Origin: Caedibacter sp052030685
Lineage (GTDB): Bacteria; Pseudomonadota; Gammaproteobacteria; Francisellales; Francisellaceae
Direction: 5' to 3'
DNA: 64,000 nucleotides
NCBI RefSeq assembly: GCF_052030685.1
Contig: NZ_JBQAJM010000002.1
Coordinates: forward strand, 1-64,000
In this document: positions 8,066-17,664 of the stretch, piece after piece
Layout: each line of letters begins with the position of its first letter
Numbering within the stretch: position 1 is the stretch's first letter
Made by a program: the position numbers and the translations under genes
The notes under the pieces: model-generated
The model's database searches: none
What the model was told of the DNA's origin: nothing
Seen by the model: only the letters and a program-made list of their open reading frames with translations

Positions 8066-10300
8066 ATGCTAAGTAAGGAACTAGAACAAACATTAAATCA
8101 AGCATTTCAGCATGCAAGAGACCTAAAACATGAGTATTTAACTGTTGAGCACTTATTAAGTGCGTTGGTCGATAATGCTGATGCTAAAAAAGTATTAAAA
8201 GCATGTGGAGCTAACCTTCCCGAGCTTAAAAACATTTTAAATGCATTTATTGATCAATCCACACCAAAACTGACTGAGGACGGCAAAGATACCCAACCAA
8301 CACTTGGCTTTCAGCGCGTCTTACAACGTGCCGTTTTTCATGTGCAATCTTCAGGACGTGGTGAAGTGCAAGGTTCAAATGTGTTAGTCGCTATTTTCAG
8401 TGAGCAAGACAGCCAAGCCGTAAGCTTTCTTAAGCAGCAGAATGTTACACGCTTAGATGTTGTCAACTACCTTTCACATGGTGTTTCAAACAATAACAAT
8501 ACCAGTCAAAGTACGCAACAAACCATTTCAAATGCGCCAACTGAAGAGCAAAAAGAGAAAACGCCCCTTGAACTATATGCCGTTAATCTTAATCAACGTG
8601 CCAAAGATGGTAAAATTGATCGTTTAATTGGACGTGATTATGAAATTGAGCGTGTCACTCAAGCGCTATGTCGTCGTCGTAAAAACAATCCCTTGCTTGT
8701 TGGTGAAGCAGGTGTTGGTAAAACGGCTATTGCCGAAGGCTTAGCCAAAAAAATCGTCGATAAACAGGTGCCTGATGTTTTAGCAAATGGCGTTATCTAC
8801 TCTCTTGATATGGGCACATTACTTGCAGGCACCAAATACCGTGGTGATTTTGAGAAACGTTTTAAAGAAGTACTCAAACAGCTAGAGGAAGAAGAAGGTG
8901 CTATTTTATTTATCGATGAAATCCACACCATTGTCGGCGCAGGTGCTGCCTCAGGCGGGGTTATGGATGCATCAAACTTAATAAAACCTGCTCTTGCCTC
9001 TGGTGATTTAAAGTGTGTTGGGTCAACCACTTACCAAGAATATCGTACGATTTTTGAAAAAGACCATGCACTGGCGAGACGTTTCCAAAAAGTCGATGTC
9101 GAAGAACCGACAATTGATCAGACATTTGAGATATTAAAGGGACTGAAGCCTTATTTTGAAGATCATCATAATATCAAATATACATTACCAGCATTACAAG
9201 CTGCAGCTGAGTTATCCGCCAAATATATTACGGAGCGCTTTTTACCCGATAAAGCAATCGACGTGATTGACGAGCTTGGCGCTTATCAACGTACAAGTAG
9301 CAATGCAAAGAAAAAGAAACTGATCAATGTTACCGATGTTGAAAATATGGTTGCACGTTTAGCGCGAATCCCTGCCAAAACGGTTTCAGCATCAGATAAA
9401 AGCTCGATGGCAAACCTTGGTAAAGACCTTAAGATGCTTGTTTACGGACAAGACAAAGCCATTGAAGCGATGGTTGATACCATTAAACTCGCTCGAGCAG
9501 GGTTACGAGACCCTAATAAACCTTGGGGGTCATTCTTGTTTGCTGGTCCCACTGGTGTTGGTAAAACAGAAGTAACACAACAACTTGCTAACTTACTGGG
9601 TGTTGAGCTTCTACGCTTTGACATGTCTGAGTACATGGAAAGACATACCGTATCACGCTTAATTGGCTCACCTCCTGGCTATGTTGGCTATGAAGAAGGT
9701 GGTCTGTTAACCGAAGCAGTAACTAAACACCCTTATGCCGTTGTACTCTTAGATGAGATCGAAAAAGCGCACCCTGATATTTATAACTTGTTATTACAAG
9801 TAATGGATCATGGGACATTGACGGATAACAATGGTCGCAAGGCTGACTTTAGAAATATCATTTTGATTATGACAACCAATGCTGGTGCTTTTGAGTCACA
9901 GAAAAATTCAATTGGCTTTGCTAAACAAGACAGCGCACCTGATAGTATGGATGCACTTAAACGCGTCTTCACACCTGAGTTTAGGAACCGTTTGGATGCT
10001 GTTATCCAATTTGCGTCACTATCTCAAGAAGACGTTAAGTCTGTAGTTGATAAATTCCTAGCCCAACTGCAAGGGCAACTTGATCAGCGCGGTGTTTCAC
10101 TTGAGGTTGATGACAAAGCCAAAGACTGGTTAGCCGCGCATGGTTATGATGAAAAAATGGGTGCTCGTCCAATGGCGCGTTTAATTCAGGAATCCATCAA
10201 GAAACCATTAGCTGAAGAAATTCTTTTTGGTAAGCTTGCATCTGGCGGTCGTGCTGAACTCACAATCAAAAACGATAAATTGGCGTTTAAATATAGCTAA
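8066..10300 (+). CDS. clpA: ATP-dependent Clp protease ATP-binding subunit ClpA
   Basis: Hsp100 unfoldase that feeds substrates to ClpP. The order is an N-terminal Clp-repeat domain (residues 1-145), a linker rich in N/Q/S/T, and two AAA+ modules. Walker A motifs are GEAGVGKT (about residue 212) and GPTGVGKT (about residue 493); Walker B motifs are ILFIDEIHTI and VVLLDEIEKAHPD. The middle coiled-coil of ClpB is absent, which with the ClpS neighbour separates ClpA from ClpB/ClpC. Length 744 aa fits. In E. coli the IGL loop near the C-terminal module contacts ClpP; here NSIGFAKQD occupies that position (I-G-F instead of I-G-L). Confidence 0.96.
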   Translation: MLSKELEQTLNQAFQHARDLKHEYLTVEHLLSALVDNADAKKVLKACGANLPELKNILNAFIDQSTPKLTEDGKDTQPTLGFQRVLQRAVFHVQSSGRGEVQGSNVLVAIFSEQDSQAVSFLKQQNVTRLDVVNYLSHGVSNNNNTSQSTQQTISNAPTEEQKEKTPLELYAVNLNQRAKDGKIDRLIGRDYEIERVTQALCRRRKNNPLLVGEAGVGKTAIAEGLAKKIVDKQVPDVLANGVIYSLDMGTLLAGTKYRGDFEKRFKEVLKQLEEEEGAILFIDEIHTIVGAGAASGGVMDASNLIKPALASGDLKCVGSTTYQEYRTIFEKDHALARRFQKVDVEEPTIDQTFEILKGLKPYFEDHHNIKYTLPALQAAAELSAKYITERFLPDKAIDVIDELGAYQRTSSNAKKKKLINVTDVENMVARLARIPAKTVSASDKSSMANLGKDLKMLVYGQDKAIEAMVDTIKLARAGLRDPNKPWGSFLFAGPTGVGKTEVTQQLANLLGVELLRFDMSEYMERHTVSRLIGSPPGYVGYEEGGLLTEAVTKHPYAVVLLDEIEKAHPDIYNLLLQVMDHGTLTDNNGRKADFRNIILIMTTNAGAFESQKNSIGFAKQDSAPDSMDALKRVFTPEFRNRLDAVIQFASLSQEDVKSVVDKFLAQLQGQLDQRGVSLEVDDKAKDWLAAHGYDEKMGARPMARLIQESIKKPLAEEILFGKLASGGRAELTIKNDKLAFKYS

Positions 10301-10313
10301 TTTTAAATTACCC

Positions 10314-10341
10314 GTAAGGGCAATTCATGAATTGCCCTTAC
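10314..10341. repeat. Perfect 28-bp palindrome between clpA and cyoE
   Basis: GTAAGGGCAATTCA followed by its exact reverse complement TGAATTGCCCTTAC, in the 64-bp gap between the convergent clpA and cyoE genes. A related fragment GAATTGCCCCTACA follows at about 10356-10369. The element may act as a bidirectional terminator or be a small palindromic repeat; no long T run follows. Confidence 0.7.
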
Positions 10342-10364
10342 CCATGAGCCCATGAGAATTGCCC

Positions 10365-11201
10365 CTACACTGCCATGAATATACTGAGTAAAGTAATACT
10401 GACAATAGAGAATATAAACATTTTGCGCGCCCATAAGTCTTTATTTTCAGCCTTAAACCCTTTGATGCTAAGCGCAATCCATGCAACGCCTAAGATAAAT
10501 GCAACAGCCAAATACAGCAAATGAACATGTGCAACCACTGCCAACATTAATGTAGCAATCACATATAGCACAACAAAAATAAGCGTATTAACTTGCGTGT
10601 ACAACATGCTGCGCTTAAGTGGCAAAACTGGGATATTTGCTGCGGCATAGTCATCCTTGCGATAGATAGCAATCGCAAAGAAATGCGGCATTTGCCAACA
10701 GACTAAGATAATAAATAGCGTTAATGCAACTGCATCAAATCGATTCGTCACTGCTGTATAGCCAATGACTGGGGGCACAGCACCAGAAATAGCACCAATA
10801 ACCGTACCAAAGATTGAACTTCGCTTAAACCATAGTGTATAAGCAACCACATAGGCAAATAAGCCAATCGCTGCAATAATGACGGTTAAAATATTTGTCC
10901 CAAGATACAATGCGACAAAGCCAATGATACCTAAGATAAATGCATAACTCACGGCAAAACGTAATGATACTAATCCACAAGCTGATGGACGCTTTTGTGT
11001 GCGCTTCATCAACTGGTCAATATCGCGATCAATGTAGTTATTCAAAACACAGCCACAGGCGATGACAAATGCCATACCAATGAGTGCACTTAAAAAAACG
11101 ATCCAAGAAAAATTACCTTGAACCGCGACAAAAAAGCCACCGCACAAGGTAACGATATTACCGAAAATAATTCCGGGCTTGATGAGTTTAATGAGTTTCA
11201 T
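10365..11201 (-). CDS. cyoE: Protoheme IX farnesyltransferase (haem O synthase)
   Basis: UbiA-family prenyltransferase in the inner membrane that farnesylates haem B to haem O for the cyo oxidase. The first polyprenyl-diphosphate site is N-N-Y-I-D-R-D-I-D with the preceding CVLNN; the second loop region lies near YRKDDYAAANIPVLP. About seven to nine hydrophobic helices are visible. I use the ATG at 11201 (278 aa, beginning MKLIKLIKPGIIFGN), 5 bases after the cyoD stop; a longer frame back to 11249 would overlap cyoD. Last gene of the cyo operon, as in E. coli. Confidence 0.93.
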   Translation of the reverse strand: MKLIKLIKPGIIFGNIVTLCGGFFVAVQGNFSWIVFLSALIGMAFVIACGCVLNNYIDRDIDQLMKRTQKRPSACGLVSLRFAVSYAFILGIIGFVALYLGTNILTVIIAAIGLFAYVVAYTLWFKRSSIFGTVIGAISGAVPPVIGYTAVTNRFDAVALTLFIILVCWQMPHFFAIAIYRKDDYAAANIPVLPLKRSMLYTQVNTLIFVVLYVIATLMLAVVAHVHLLYLAVAFILGVAWIALSIKGFKAENKDLWARKMFIFSIVSITLLSIFMAV

Positions 11202-11206
11202 TAACG

Positions 11207-11545
11207 TTACATGACCATCATCATGCTGTAAAGATTGAACATAATCCATAACGTACCGATAACTAGAATTAATACAACAATCACTGCAAATATGAAGCTA
11301 ATCATATTCCAGCGTGCTTTTGAGTCTGTACTTAAGTGCAAGAAAAAGACTAACTGCACATAAAGTTGGATAAGTGCCAAAATTGCTACCGAGATATACA
11401 GTCCAACTGGAGGAAAGACCTTAAATCCAACTAAGCTAAATGCGATAACGGTGATAATGATTGACAATACAAAACCGGTAATGTAGGTCTTATATGTACC
11501 ATATGCTGCCCCCGTTTCATGATCGTATAAATGTTCGCCTGCCAT
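11207..11545 (-). CDS. cyoD: Cytochrome bo3 ubiquinol oxidase subunit IV
   Basis: Small inner-membrane subunit of the bo3 oxidase, thought to assist assembly of the Cu-B site in subunit I. It has three transmembrane segments (about residues 23-43, 50-70 and 83-104), 112 aa, and the typical histidine- and acid-containing N-terminus HLYDHETGAAYGTYKTYITGF. Position between cyoC and cyoE with a 1-base gap to cyoC supports the call. Confidence 0.93.
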   Translation of the reverse strand: MAGEHLYDHETGAAYGTYKTYITGFVLSIIITVIAFSLVGFKVFPPVGLYISVAILALIQLYVQLVFFLHLSTDSKARWNMISFIFAVIVVLILVIGTLWIMFNLYSMMMVM

Positions 11546-11546
11546 A

Positions 11547-12152
11547 TTAGATCGCTCCCATTAAGTAGACGACTGAGAATACGAAAATCCACACGATATC
11601 CAAAAAGTGCCAGAACAAACCTAAGTAGGTTAACTTTGTTTTGCTCATTGGCGTGATACCATGCTTACGGATTTGGAAAATCATACTCACAATCCAAATT
11701 AAACCAATGCTTACGTGCAACCCATGCGTTCCCACCAAGGTAAAGAACGAAGATAGAAAAGCACTTTGTGCCCAAGAATGACCTTCCATATATAAATGAT
11801 GGAATTCATAGACTTCCATAATAATGAAACCCAAACCTAAGATAAAGGTTACCCATAGCCAACCCGTAATAAGCTTAATATTACCTGAGTTACGCGATAG
11901 CGTTGCTAAACCAAAGGTAAAGCTACTCATCAAAAGCAGCATAGTTTCAACAAAAACAAATGGCAAGCTAAATAATTCTTTAGCACTAGGACCACCAAAT
12001 GTATGCGTGTGAAATACTGCATATACTGCAAACAATGTCGCAAATAATACGCAGTCACTCATAATATAAATCCAAAAGCCAAATACGCTTTTAGAACCAT
12101 CATAATGGTGGTGGTGTTCACCGTGATGGCTTTCTACTGCTGTAGTACTCAT
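11547..12152 (-). CDS. cyoC: Cytochrome bo3 ubiquinol oxidase subunit III
   Basis: Five-helix subunit III of the haem-copper oxidase in the inner membrane, 201 aa. A histidine-rich N-terminus (HHGEHHHHYDG) precedes the first helix GFWIYIMSDCVLFATLFAVYAVF; the conserved HGLHVSIGLIW and the C-terminal FWHFLDIVWIFVFSVVYL are diagnostic. The ATG overlaps the cyoB stop by 4 bases, so translational coupling is likely. Confidence 0.95.
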   Translation of the reverse strand: MSTTAVESHHGEHHHHYDGSKSVFGFWIYIMSDCVLFATLFAVYAVFHTHTFGGPSAKELFSLPFVFVETMLLLMSSFTFGLATLSRNSGNIKLITGWLWVTFILGLGFIIMEVYEFHHLYMEGHSWAQSAFLSSFFTLVGTHGLHVSIGLIWIVSMIFQIRKHGITPMSKTKLTYLGLFWHFLDIVWIFVFSVVYLMGAI

Positions 12153-14179
12153 GCGCCCACCTTCTTCATTTTTTCAATTTCAGCTTCAGTTTCTTCCACT
12201 TCTTTTGCTTTCACATAGTAGTCGATATCATAATTAAATGAACGTGAAATCACCGAAGCAAGAATACCCAACAAACCAACGCCTGCTAACCACCAGATAT
12301 GCCAAACAGCAGCAAATCCAAAAGCTAAAGCAAATGCGCCAATCACAAAAGCAACTCCTGTGTTTCTTGGCATATGGATATCTTCGTATGGGCGTTTCTC
12401 AGTCGCAGGACGATTTTCAATATTTAGCCCTTTCTTCTTGTGCTCCCAAAAGCCATCCAACGAATCAACGACAGGATCATGTGCGAAGTTATAAAAAGGT
12501 GCAGGAGAGGCAGTTGCCCACTCTAATGTGCGCCCATCCCAAGGATCACCTGTTAAGTCACGGTTTTTATGGCGATCTTTGATACTGACAATAATTTGAA
12601 TGATTTGCAACAACACACCAATAGCAATCAACATGGAACCAACCCATGCCACAATCAGCCAAGGCTGGAAACCAGTTGATGCATCATAGTGATACAAACG
12701 ACGCGTCATGCCAATAGCACCTAAGTAGTATAGTGGCATAAAGGCAACAAAGAAGCCGACGATCCAAAACCAGAAAGACCACTTACCTAAGCGCTCATTA
12801 AGCTTAAAGCCAAACATTTTCGGAAACCAATAGATAAGTCCAGCAAAGTAACCAAAGACAACACCACCAATAATGACATTGTGGAAATGTGCGACCAAGA
12901 ACACACTGTTATGCATCTGGAAGTCAACACCTGGTACGGATAATAATACACCGGTCATTCCACCAATAGTGAACGTCACTAAGAAGCCCATCAACCAATA
13001 CATCGGCGTGGTAAAGGTAATACGCCCACGGAACATGGTAAACAACCAGTTAAAGATTTTAACCCCTGTTGGAATCGCAATAATCATTGTCATAATACCA
13101 AAGAATGCATTGACGTTGGCGCCAGCTCCCATGGTAAAGAAGTGATGCAGCCATACCGAGAATGCCAAAATGGTAATAACAATACTTGCGCCAACCATAG
13201 TGGCGTAACCAAATAGTTTCTTCTTAGAGAATACAGACGCAACTTCTGAGAAAATACCAAAGGCAGGCAAGATCAAAATATAAACTTCAGGATGTCCCCA
13301 GATCCAGATCAAATTGACATACATCATCTGATCGCCTCCACCGCTAACGGTGAAGAAATTTGTACCTATATAACGATCCAACGTTAATAACGCTAAGGTT
13401 ACCGTTAACACGGGGAATGCAGCAATAACCAAAATAACAGAACAAAGTGATGTCCACGTAAATACTGGCATTTTCATTAATGTCATGCCTTTACAACGCA
13501 TTTTAATGATGGTGACAAAGAAGTTAACCCCCGTCATTAATGACCCTATACCGGATATCTGCAGTGCCCATATCCAGTAATCGACCCCGACCCCGGGACT
13601 AAAAGCAGTCTCCGAATAAGGTGGATAAGCCAACCAACCGGTATGCGCAAAATCACCGATCAATAGCGACATATTAACCAAGACCACGCCAACCACAAAA
13701 AGCCAGAAGCTCAATGAGTTAAGGTATGGAAACGCCACATCTCGCGCGCCAATCTGCAATGGAATCGCAATATTCATCAAGCCGAACATCAATGGCATTG
13801 CCACAAAGAAAATCATAATCACACCATGAGCGGTAAAGATCTGATCAAAATGCTGTGGAATCAAATAACCGGTACTGTCGCCTGATGCTAAGGCTTGCTG
13901 TGTACGCATCATTGCCGCATCGACAAAGCCACGAAACAGCATGACGAGTGCGACAATGATATACATAATACCAATTTTTTTATGGTCGACCGTCGTAAAC
14001 CATTCACGCCATAAATAGCCCCATTTTTTGAAGTAGGTCAAACCACCTACTAATAACAACCCACCAACAACAATAAAGATAAACATTCCAAGAATGATCA
14101 ATTGCTGGCTAACGGGTTCCCACAAATACGGGAAAGCTGTGTGCGGATCACTCAACCTTCCAATCAATGCTTCTAACAT
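12149..14179 (-). CDS. cyoB: Cytochrome bo3 ubiquinol oxidase subunit I
   Basis: Catalytic haem-copper subunit, which reduces O2 to water and pumps protons. All metal-ligand segments are visible: FTAHGVIMIFF (low-spin haem His), WIWGHPEVYILILPAFG (Cu-B His and the cross-linked Tyr), WLHHFFTMG (two Cu-B His) and VAHFHNVIIGG (haem ligands). The D-channel region and a long C-terminal part with two extra helices match CyoB rather than cytochrome c oxidase CoxA. Length 676 aa against about 663 in E. coli. Confidence 0.97.
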   Translation of the reverse strand: MLEALIGRLSDPHTAFPYLWEPVSQQLIILGMFIFIVVGGLLLVGGLTYFKKWGYLWREWFTTVDHKKIGIMYIIVALVMLFRGFVDAAMMRTQQALASGDSTGYLIPQHFDQIFTAHGVIMIFFVAMPLMFGLMNIAIPLQIGARDVAFPYLNSLSFWLFVVGVVLVNMSLLIGDFAHTGWLAYPPYSETAFSPGVGVDYWIWALQISGIGSLMTGVNFFVTIIKMRCKGMTLMKMPVFTWTSLCSVILVIAAFPVLTVTLALLTLDRYIGTNFFTVSGGGDQMMYVNLIWIWGHPEVYILILPAFGIFSEVASVFSKKKLFGYATMVGASIVITILAFSVWLHHFFTMGAGANVNAFFGIMTMIIAIPTGVKIFNWLFTMFRGRITFTTPMYWLMGFLVTFTIGGMTGVLLSVPGVDFQMHNSVFLVAHFHNVIIGGVVFGYFAGLIYWFPKMFGFKLNERLGKWSFWFWIVGFFVAFMPLYYLGAIGMTRRLYHYDASTGFQPWLIVAWVGSMLIAIGVLLQIIQIIVSIKDRHKNRDLTGDPWDGRTLEWATASPAPFYNFAHDPVVDSLDGFWEHKKKGLNIENRPATEKRPYEDIHMPRNTGVAFVIGAFALAFGFAAVWHIWWLAGVGLLGILASVISRSFNYDIDYYVKAKEVEETEAEIEKMKKVGA

Positions 14180-14203
14180 ATTCGTTCCCTATTTATTCAC
14201 ACT

Positions 14204-15196
14204 TTAATGGCTCATTTCTGACATGTGATGCATATGCCCCATCATGCCAGGTTTATAGTTTGGCATCATGTAGTACATAACAATGTCATTAAATAAATTC
14301 TTATCAACTTGACCATAATATGTCACTGGGTTATCAATTGATTGTTTTGCCAAATGATCCCAGAAAAACTCCCAAGTCAGATCTTTCTTCGATGTCTTAG
14401 CCTCACTTACCCACTTCTTAAAATCAGCCTCAGAGGTTGCATCTGCATAGAACTGCATATGCGCAAAACCTTCACCTGTGTAATTTGCTGAGAAGCCACG
14501 ATACTCGCCTGGGTTGCTTGCCAACAAATGAAGCTTAGTAATCATGCCAGTCATCGCATAAATTTGCCCACCTAGTTGCGGAATAAAGAACGAGTTCATA
14601 GGTGCTGCTGATGTGATTCTGAAGTTAATCGGGTGTCCTACAGGGATAACAATTTTATTAACCGTTGCAATATCATATTGCGGATAGATAAACATCCACT
14701 TCCAGTCTAATGCGACTACCTCAATCTCAACAGGAGACTTATCAGACGCTAATGGTTTGTATGGATTAAGTGAATGCGTTGTCACCCAAGTTACAATCCC
14801 TAAAATCAAGATAATCACACATGGAATCGCCCACCAGACGATCTCAAGTGCTGTGCTGTGAGACCACTCAGGGCGATATTTTGATTTAGTTGCAGAGTCG
14901 CGATAGCGCCATGCAAACCAAAACGTCAAGAAAATCACCGGGATTACCACGATTAACATTAATAAAATAGCAAACACTAACAGTCTAAGCTCATGATGTG
15001 CAACAGGCCCTTGCGGATCTAACACCCCTGAGGAACATCCCCCAAGCAACACTGCTGGCAATAATACCATCAATGCAACAAACGGCTTAGCTAAAGGTTT
15101 TTTGCGCTTTGATTTTCCGTCTCCAACACCTAACAAAGACAATGGCTTTACCATCTTTTTCAGTGCGGACACAAAAAAGTACAAGTACTTGATCAT
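14204..15196 (-). CDS. cyoA: Cytochrome bo3 ubiquinol oxidase subunit II
   Basis: Lipoprotein subunit II of the bo3 oxidase, first gene of the cyo operon. The lipobox LLGGC puts the modified cysteine at about residue 54, unusually far from the start because of a ~40-residue N-terminal extension rich in K/R; an internal ATG at residue 15 would shorten it. AAGGAA about 7 bases before the ATG at 15196 supports the longer start. Two transmembrane helices (about residues 70-95 and 115-135) precede a periplasmic cupredoxin-like domain that lacks Cu-A cysteines, as expected for a quinol oxidase. The tail is rich in Met/His (MMGHMHHMSEMSH), a possible metal-binding end. Confidence 0.94.
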   Translation of the reverse strand: MIKYLYFFVSALKKMVKPLSLLGVGDGKSKRKKPLAKPFVALMVLLPAVLLGGCSSGVLDPQGPVAHHELRLLVFAILLMLIVVIPVIFLTFWFAWRYRDSATKSKYRPEWSHSTALEIVWWAIPCVIILILGIVTWVTTHSLNPYKPLASDKSPVEIEVVALDWKWMFIYPQYDIATVNKIVIPVGHPINFRITSAAPMNSFFIPQLGGQIYAMTGMITKLHLLASNPGEYRGFSANYTGEGFAHMQFYADATSEADFKKWVSEAKTSKKDLTWEFFWDHLAKQSIDNPVTYYGQVDKNLFNDIVMYYMMPNYKPGMMGHMHHMSEMSH

Positions 15197-15648
15197 ATCG
15201 ATTTCCTTAGTTCCTTTATATCTAGCTAAGTTATTGGAAAATAACTTAGCGCATAGTATAACTATTTTTTTCCTAATTAAAACTGGGATGATTGAGTTTA
15301 TGGCGAAAAGGTGCTGATGACATCAAGCGAGTGTACAATTATCACTCAGGATCATGATGAATACTCTATTATTGCGCTCATTCAGAATTTATCAATGCTT
15401 TCTGCCTTCATCTCAGTCGCTAAGGCTTTTACTTCTTCGATTGGTTAATGGCACTACCTTAAGAAGTGACTTGTAAATATAGGCTTTGCAACGAACTTAA
15501 ATCTATCATCCCTGATAAAATGGATTGCCACGCATCCATACTCGCAATGACACCCTCTGATTTGTCATCCTAAGCCAAGATGGCGTGAGGTTCCAGTGCG
15601 AAGCTGCCATGGACGGTTAGTGATCCTCCTAAAGGTAGTGCCATTAGT
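15197..15648. other. Gene-free stretch between cyoA and pyrG
   Basis: About 450 bp without a credible gene. On the cyo side, TATACT on the minus strand near 15255-15260 could be a -10 for cyoA, with no good -35. Near 15522-15553 is a GTCATTGCGAG/GGCAATCC repeat fragment, listed separately. No strong hairpin with a T tail follows pyrG. Confidence 0.5.
15522..15553 (-). repeat. GTCATTGCGAG...GGCAATCC repeat remnant
   Basis: On the minus strand the sequence reads GTGTCATTGCGAG, a short spacer, then GCGTGGCAATCC. This pattern, with the inner inverted repeat ATTGC/GCAAT, resembles a dispersed intergenic repeat I know from several proteobacteria. Only one copy was noticed in this window. Confidence 0.5.
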
Positions 15649-17298
15649 TTATGATGGGTATAAACACGCTTTAACAAAACCTTCAAATAAGCGATGTCCA
15701 TCGCGCGGAGTTGAGGTAAACTCTGGGTGAAATTGGCAAGCGATAAACCACGGATGTGTTGGAATCTCAACCACCTCAACCAGCTTCTTATCCTGCGATT
15801 TACCACTGATCACAAGTCCTGCATCCTCCAATGCTCCAACATAATTGTTATTAACTTCATAACGATGGCGATGACGCTCTTTAATGCTATCTGCGGCATA
15901 GACCCTGTGCGCTAAGCTGTCCTTTTGCAAATGACATAACTGCGCACCAAGACGCATTGTGCCTCCCATATCAGATTGAGATGTGCGCTTTTCTTTGTCA
16001 CCCGTTGCCGTTTGCCACTCAGTGATCAATCCAATTAAAATATCTTGGGCTTTTGGATCAAACTCAGTGCTATTTGCATGTTTTAATCCCAATACATTAC
16101 GTGCATATTCAATCACGGCAACCTGCATACCTAAGCAAATCCCTAAGAATGGGATTTTGTTTTCACGCGCGTATTGCACTGCTTTGATCTTGCCTTCAAC
16201 GCCACGTGACCCAAAGCCACCTGGCACTAAAATACCATCGACTTTACCGATGACTTTTTTAACATCACCTTTTTCAATATCTTCTGAGTCAATAAATTTA
16301 ATATTAACCTTGGCATGATTGTGAATTCCGGCATGAAACAGCGCTTCATTCAATGACTTATAGGCTTCCGTTAAACTAACATACTTACCAACCATGGCAA
16401 TGGTGATCTCTTTTTGTGGATTATTAATCTCATAAACCACTTTATCCCATTCGGATAAATCCGCTGAGCGCACATGCAGTCCTAATTGACTGACAACACA
16501 AATATCTAACCCTTGATCGTGATATTTGCGCGGAATCTCATAAATACTTGACACGTCTTCCGCACTAAAAACAGCTGACTCAGCAACATTAGTAAACAAG
16601 GCAATTTTACGTTTCTCATCTTCACTAAAGCTCTTTTCACAACGACAAACCAAAATATCAGGCTGAATACCAATCGAACGCAACTCTTTGACTGAGTGCT
16701 GTGTTGGTTTTGTTTTTAGCTCGCCTGCGGCTTTAATATAAGGCAATAATGTCAAGTGTAAGAATAAACTACGTGATTTACCGAGCTCTTGCGCTAATTG
16801 GCGAATCGCTTCAAGAAAAGGTAATGATTCAATATCACCTACCGTACCACCGACTTCAACAATGGCAACATCAACCTTATCCTCAACACCTTGTAAGATT
16901 TTAAGCTGAATCTCATCCGTAATATGTGGAATCACCTGAATCGTACCACCAAGATAATCACCACGGCGCTCTTTTTTTATCACATCTTGATAAACGCGTC
17001 CTGTGGTGAAGTTATTACGCTTGCTCATCTTAGTGCGAATGAAGCGCTCATAGTGCCCCAAATCAAGATCGGTCTCAGCACCATCTTCGGTGACAAATAC
17101 CTCACCGTGCTGCAATGGACTCATTGTGCCAGGGTCAATATTAATATAAGGATCAAGCTTCATTAAGGTAACATTTAAACCGCGACATTCTAATAAAGTT
17201 GCCAAAGAAGCCGCCGTGATCCCTTTGCCTAATGATGACACCACACCACCGGTAACAAAGACAAATTTAGTACGTTGATTTTCAATACGAGTTGACAT
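15649..17298 (-). CDS. pyrG: CTP synthase
   Basis: Converts UTP to CTP using ATP and glutamine. The N-terminal amidoligase domain begins with FVFVTGGVVSSLGKGI (ATP-binding loop); the C-terminal class I glutamine amidotransferase domain (from about residue 300) has the nucleophile cysteine in GICLGMQ and the His-Glu pair in QFHPEFTS. The product from the ATG at 17298 is 549 aa, close to the E. coli length of 545; the frame extends 12 codons further to a TTG but that start has no support. No clear ribosome binding site is seen at either. It lies upstream of the cyo operon on the same strand but is separated from it by 450 bp. Confidence 0.96.
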   Translation of the reverse strand: MSTRIENQRTKFVFVTGGVVSSLGKGITAASLATLLECRGLNVTLMKLDPYINIDPGTMSPLQHGEVFVTEDGAETDLDLGHYERFIRTKMSKRNNFTTGRVYQDVIKKERRGDYLGGTIQVIPHITDEIQLKILQGVEDKVDVAIVEVGGTVGDIESLPFLEAIRQLAQELGKSRSLFLHLTLLPYIKAAGELKTKPTQHSVKELRSIGIQPDILVCRCEKSFSEDEKRKIALFTNVAESAVFSAEDVSSIYEIPRKYHDQGLDICVVSQLGLHVRSADLSEWDKVVYEINNPQKEITIAMVGKYVSLTEAYKSLNEALFHAGIHNHAKVNIKFIDSEDIEKGDVKKVIGKVDGILVPGGFGSRGVEGKIKAVQYARENKIPFLGICLGMQVAVIEYARNVLGLKHANSTEFDPKAQDILIGLITEWQTATGDKEKRTSQSDMGGTMRLGAQLCHLQKDSLAHRVYAADSIKERHRHRYEVNNNYVGALEDAGLVISGKSQDKKLVEVVEIPTHPWFIACQFHPEFTSTPRDGHRLFEGFVKACLYPS

Positions 17299-17445
17299 AA
17301 AAAATAATACATTAAGCGCTGCTAATGTTGGCAAAGCATAGCAAAAAGCCCTTGGTGAAGCTAGCTAAATTTATAATATAAGAACTTTAACTTTACTATT
17401 TAAAGGTTACCGCTTGGCTCTCACTACTCTCACTATGTAATAAAT

Positions 17446-17655
17446 TTATATATCATTACTATACATGAGAATATCGCCAGGCTGACAATCTAAGGCCTCA
17501 CAGATAAGTGCCAAGGTTGAAAAACGTATCGCCTTAGCTTTACCCGTTTTTAAAATTGATAAGTTCTGCTCTGTAATACCAATTTTCTCTGCCAGCTCTT
17601 TTGAGCGCATCTTGCGCATTGCCATCATCACATCTAAATTTACAATAATTGCCAT
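17446..17655 (-). CDS. YozG-like Cro/C1-type HTH regulator
   Basis: Short DNA-binding protein (69 aa) that is essentially one helix-turn-helix domain: MAIIVNLDVMMA, then SKELAEKIGITEQNLSILKTG and the family-typical end ALDCQPGDILMY. I choose the ATG at 17655 because AGGAG ends 6 bases before it; the ATG at 17661 directly abuts the Shine-Dalgarno. This type of regulator is normally paired with a DUF2975 membrane protein gene, and a broken DUF2975 gene lies directly upstream. Target unknown; autoregulation of the pair is plausible. Confidence 0.88.
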   Translation of the reverse strand: MAIIVNLDVMMAMRKMRSKELAEKIGITEQNLSILKTGKAKAIRFSTLALICEALDCQPGDILMYSNDI

Positions 17656-17664
17656 ACTCATCTC

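Noticed and set aside
15570..15806. 78-codon minus-strand ORF at the pyrG 3' end
   Set aside because: Most of it is a second frame of pyrG; the remainder overlaps non-coding sequence.
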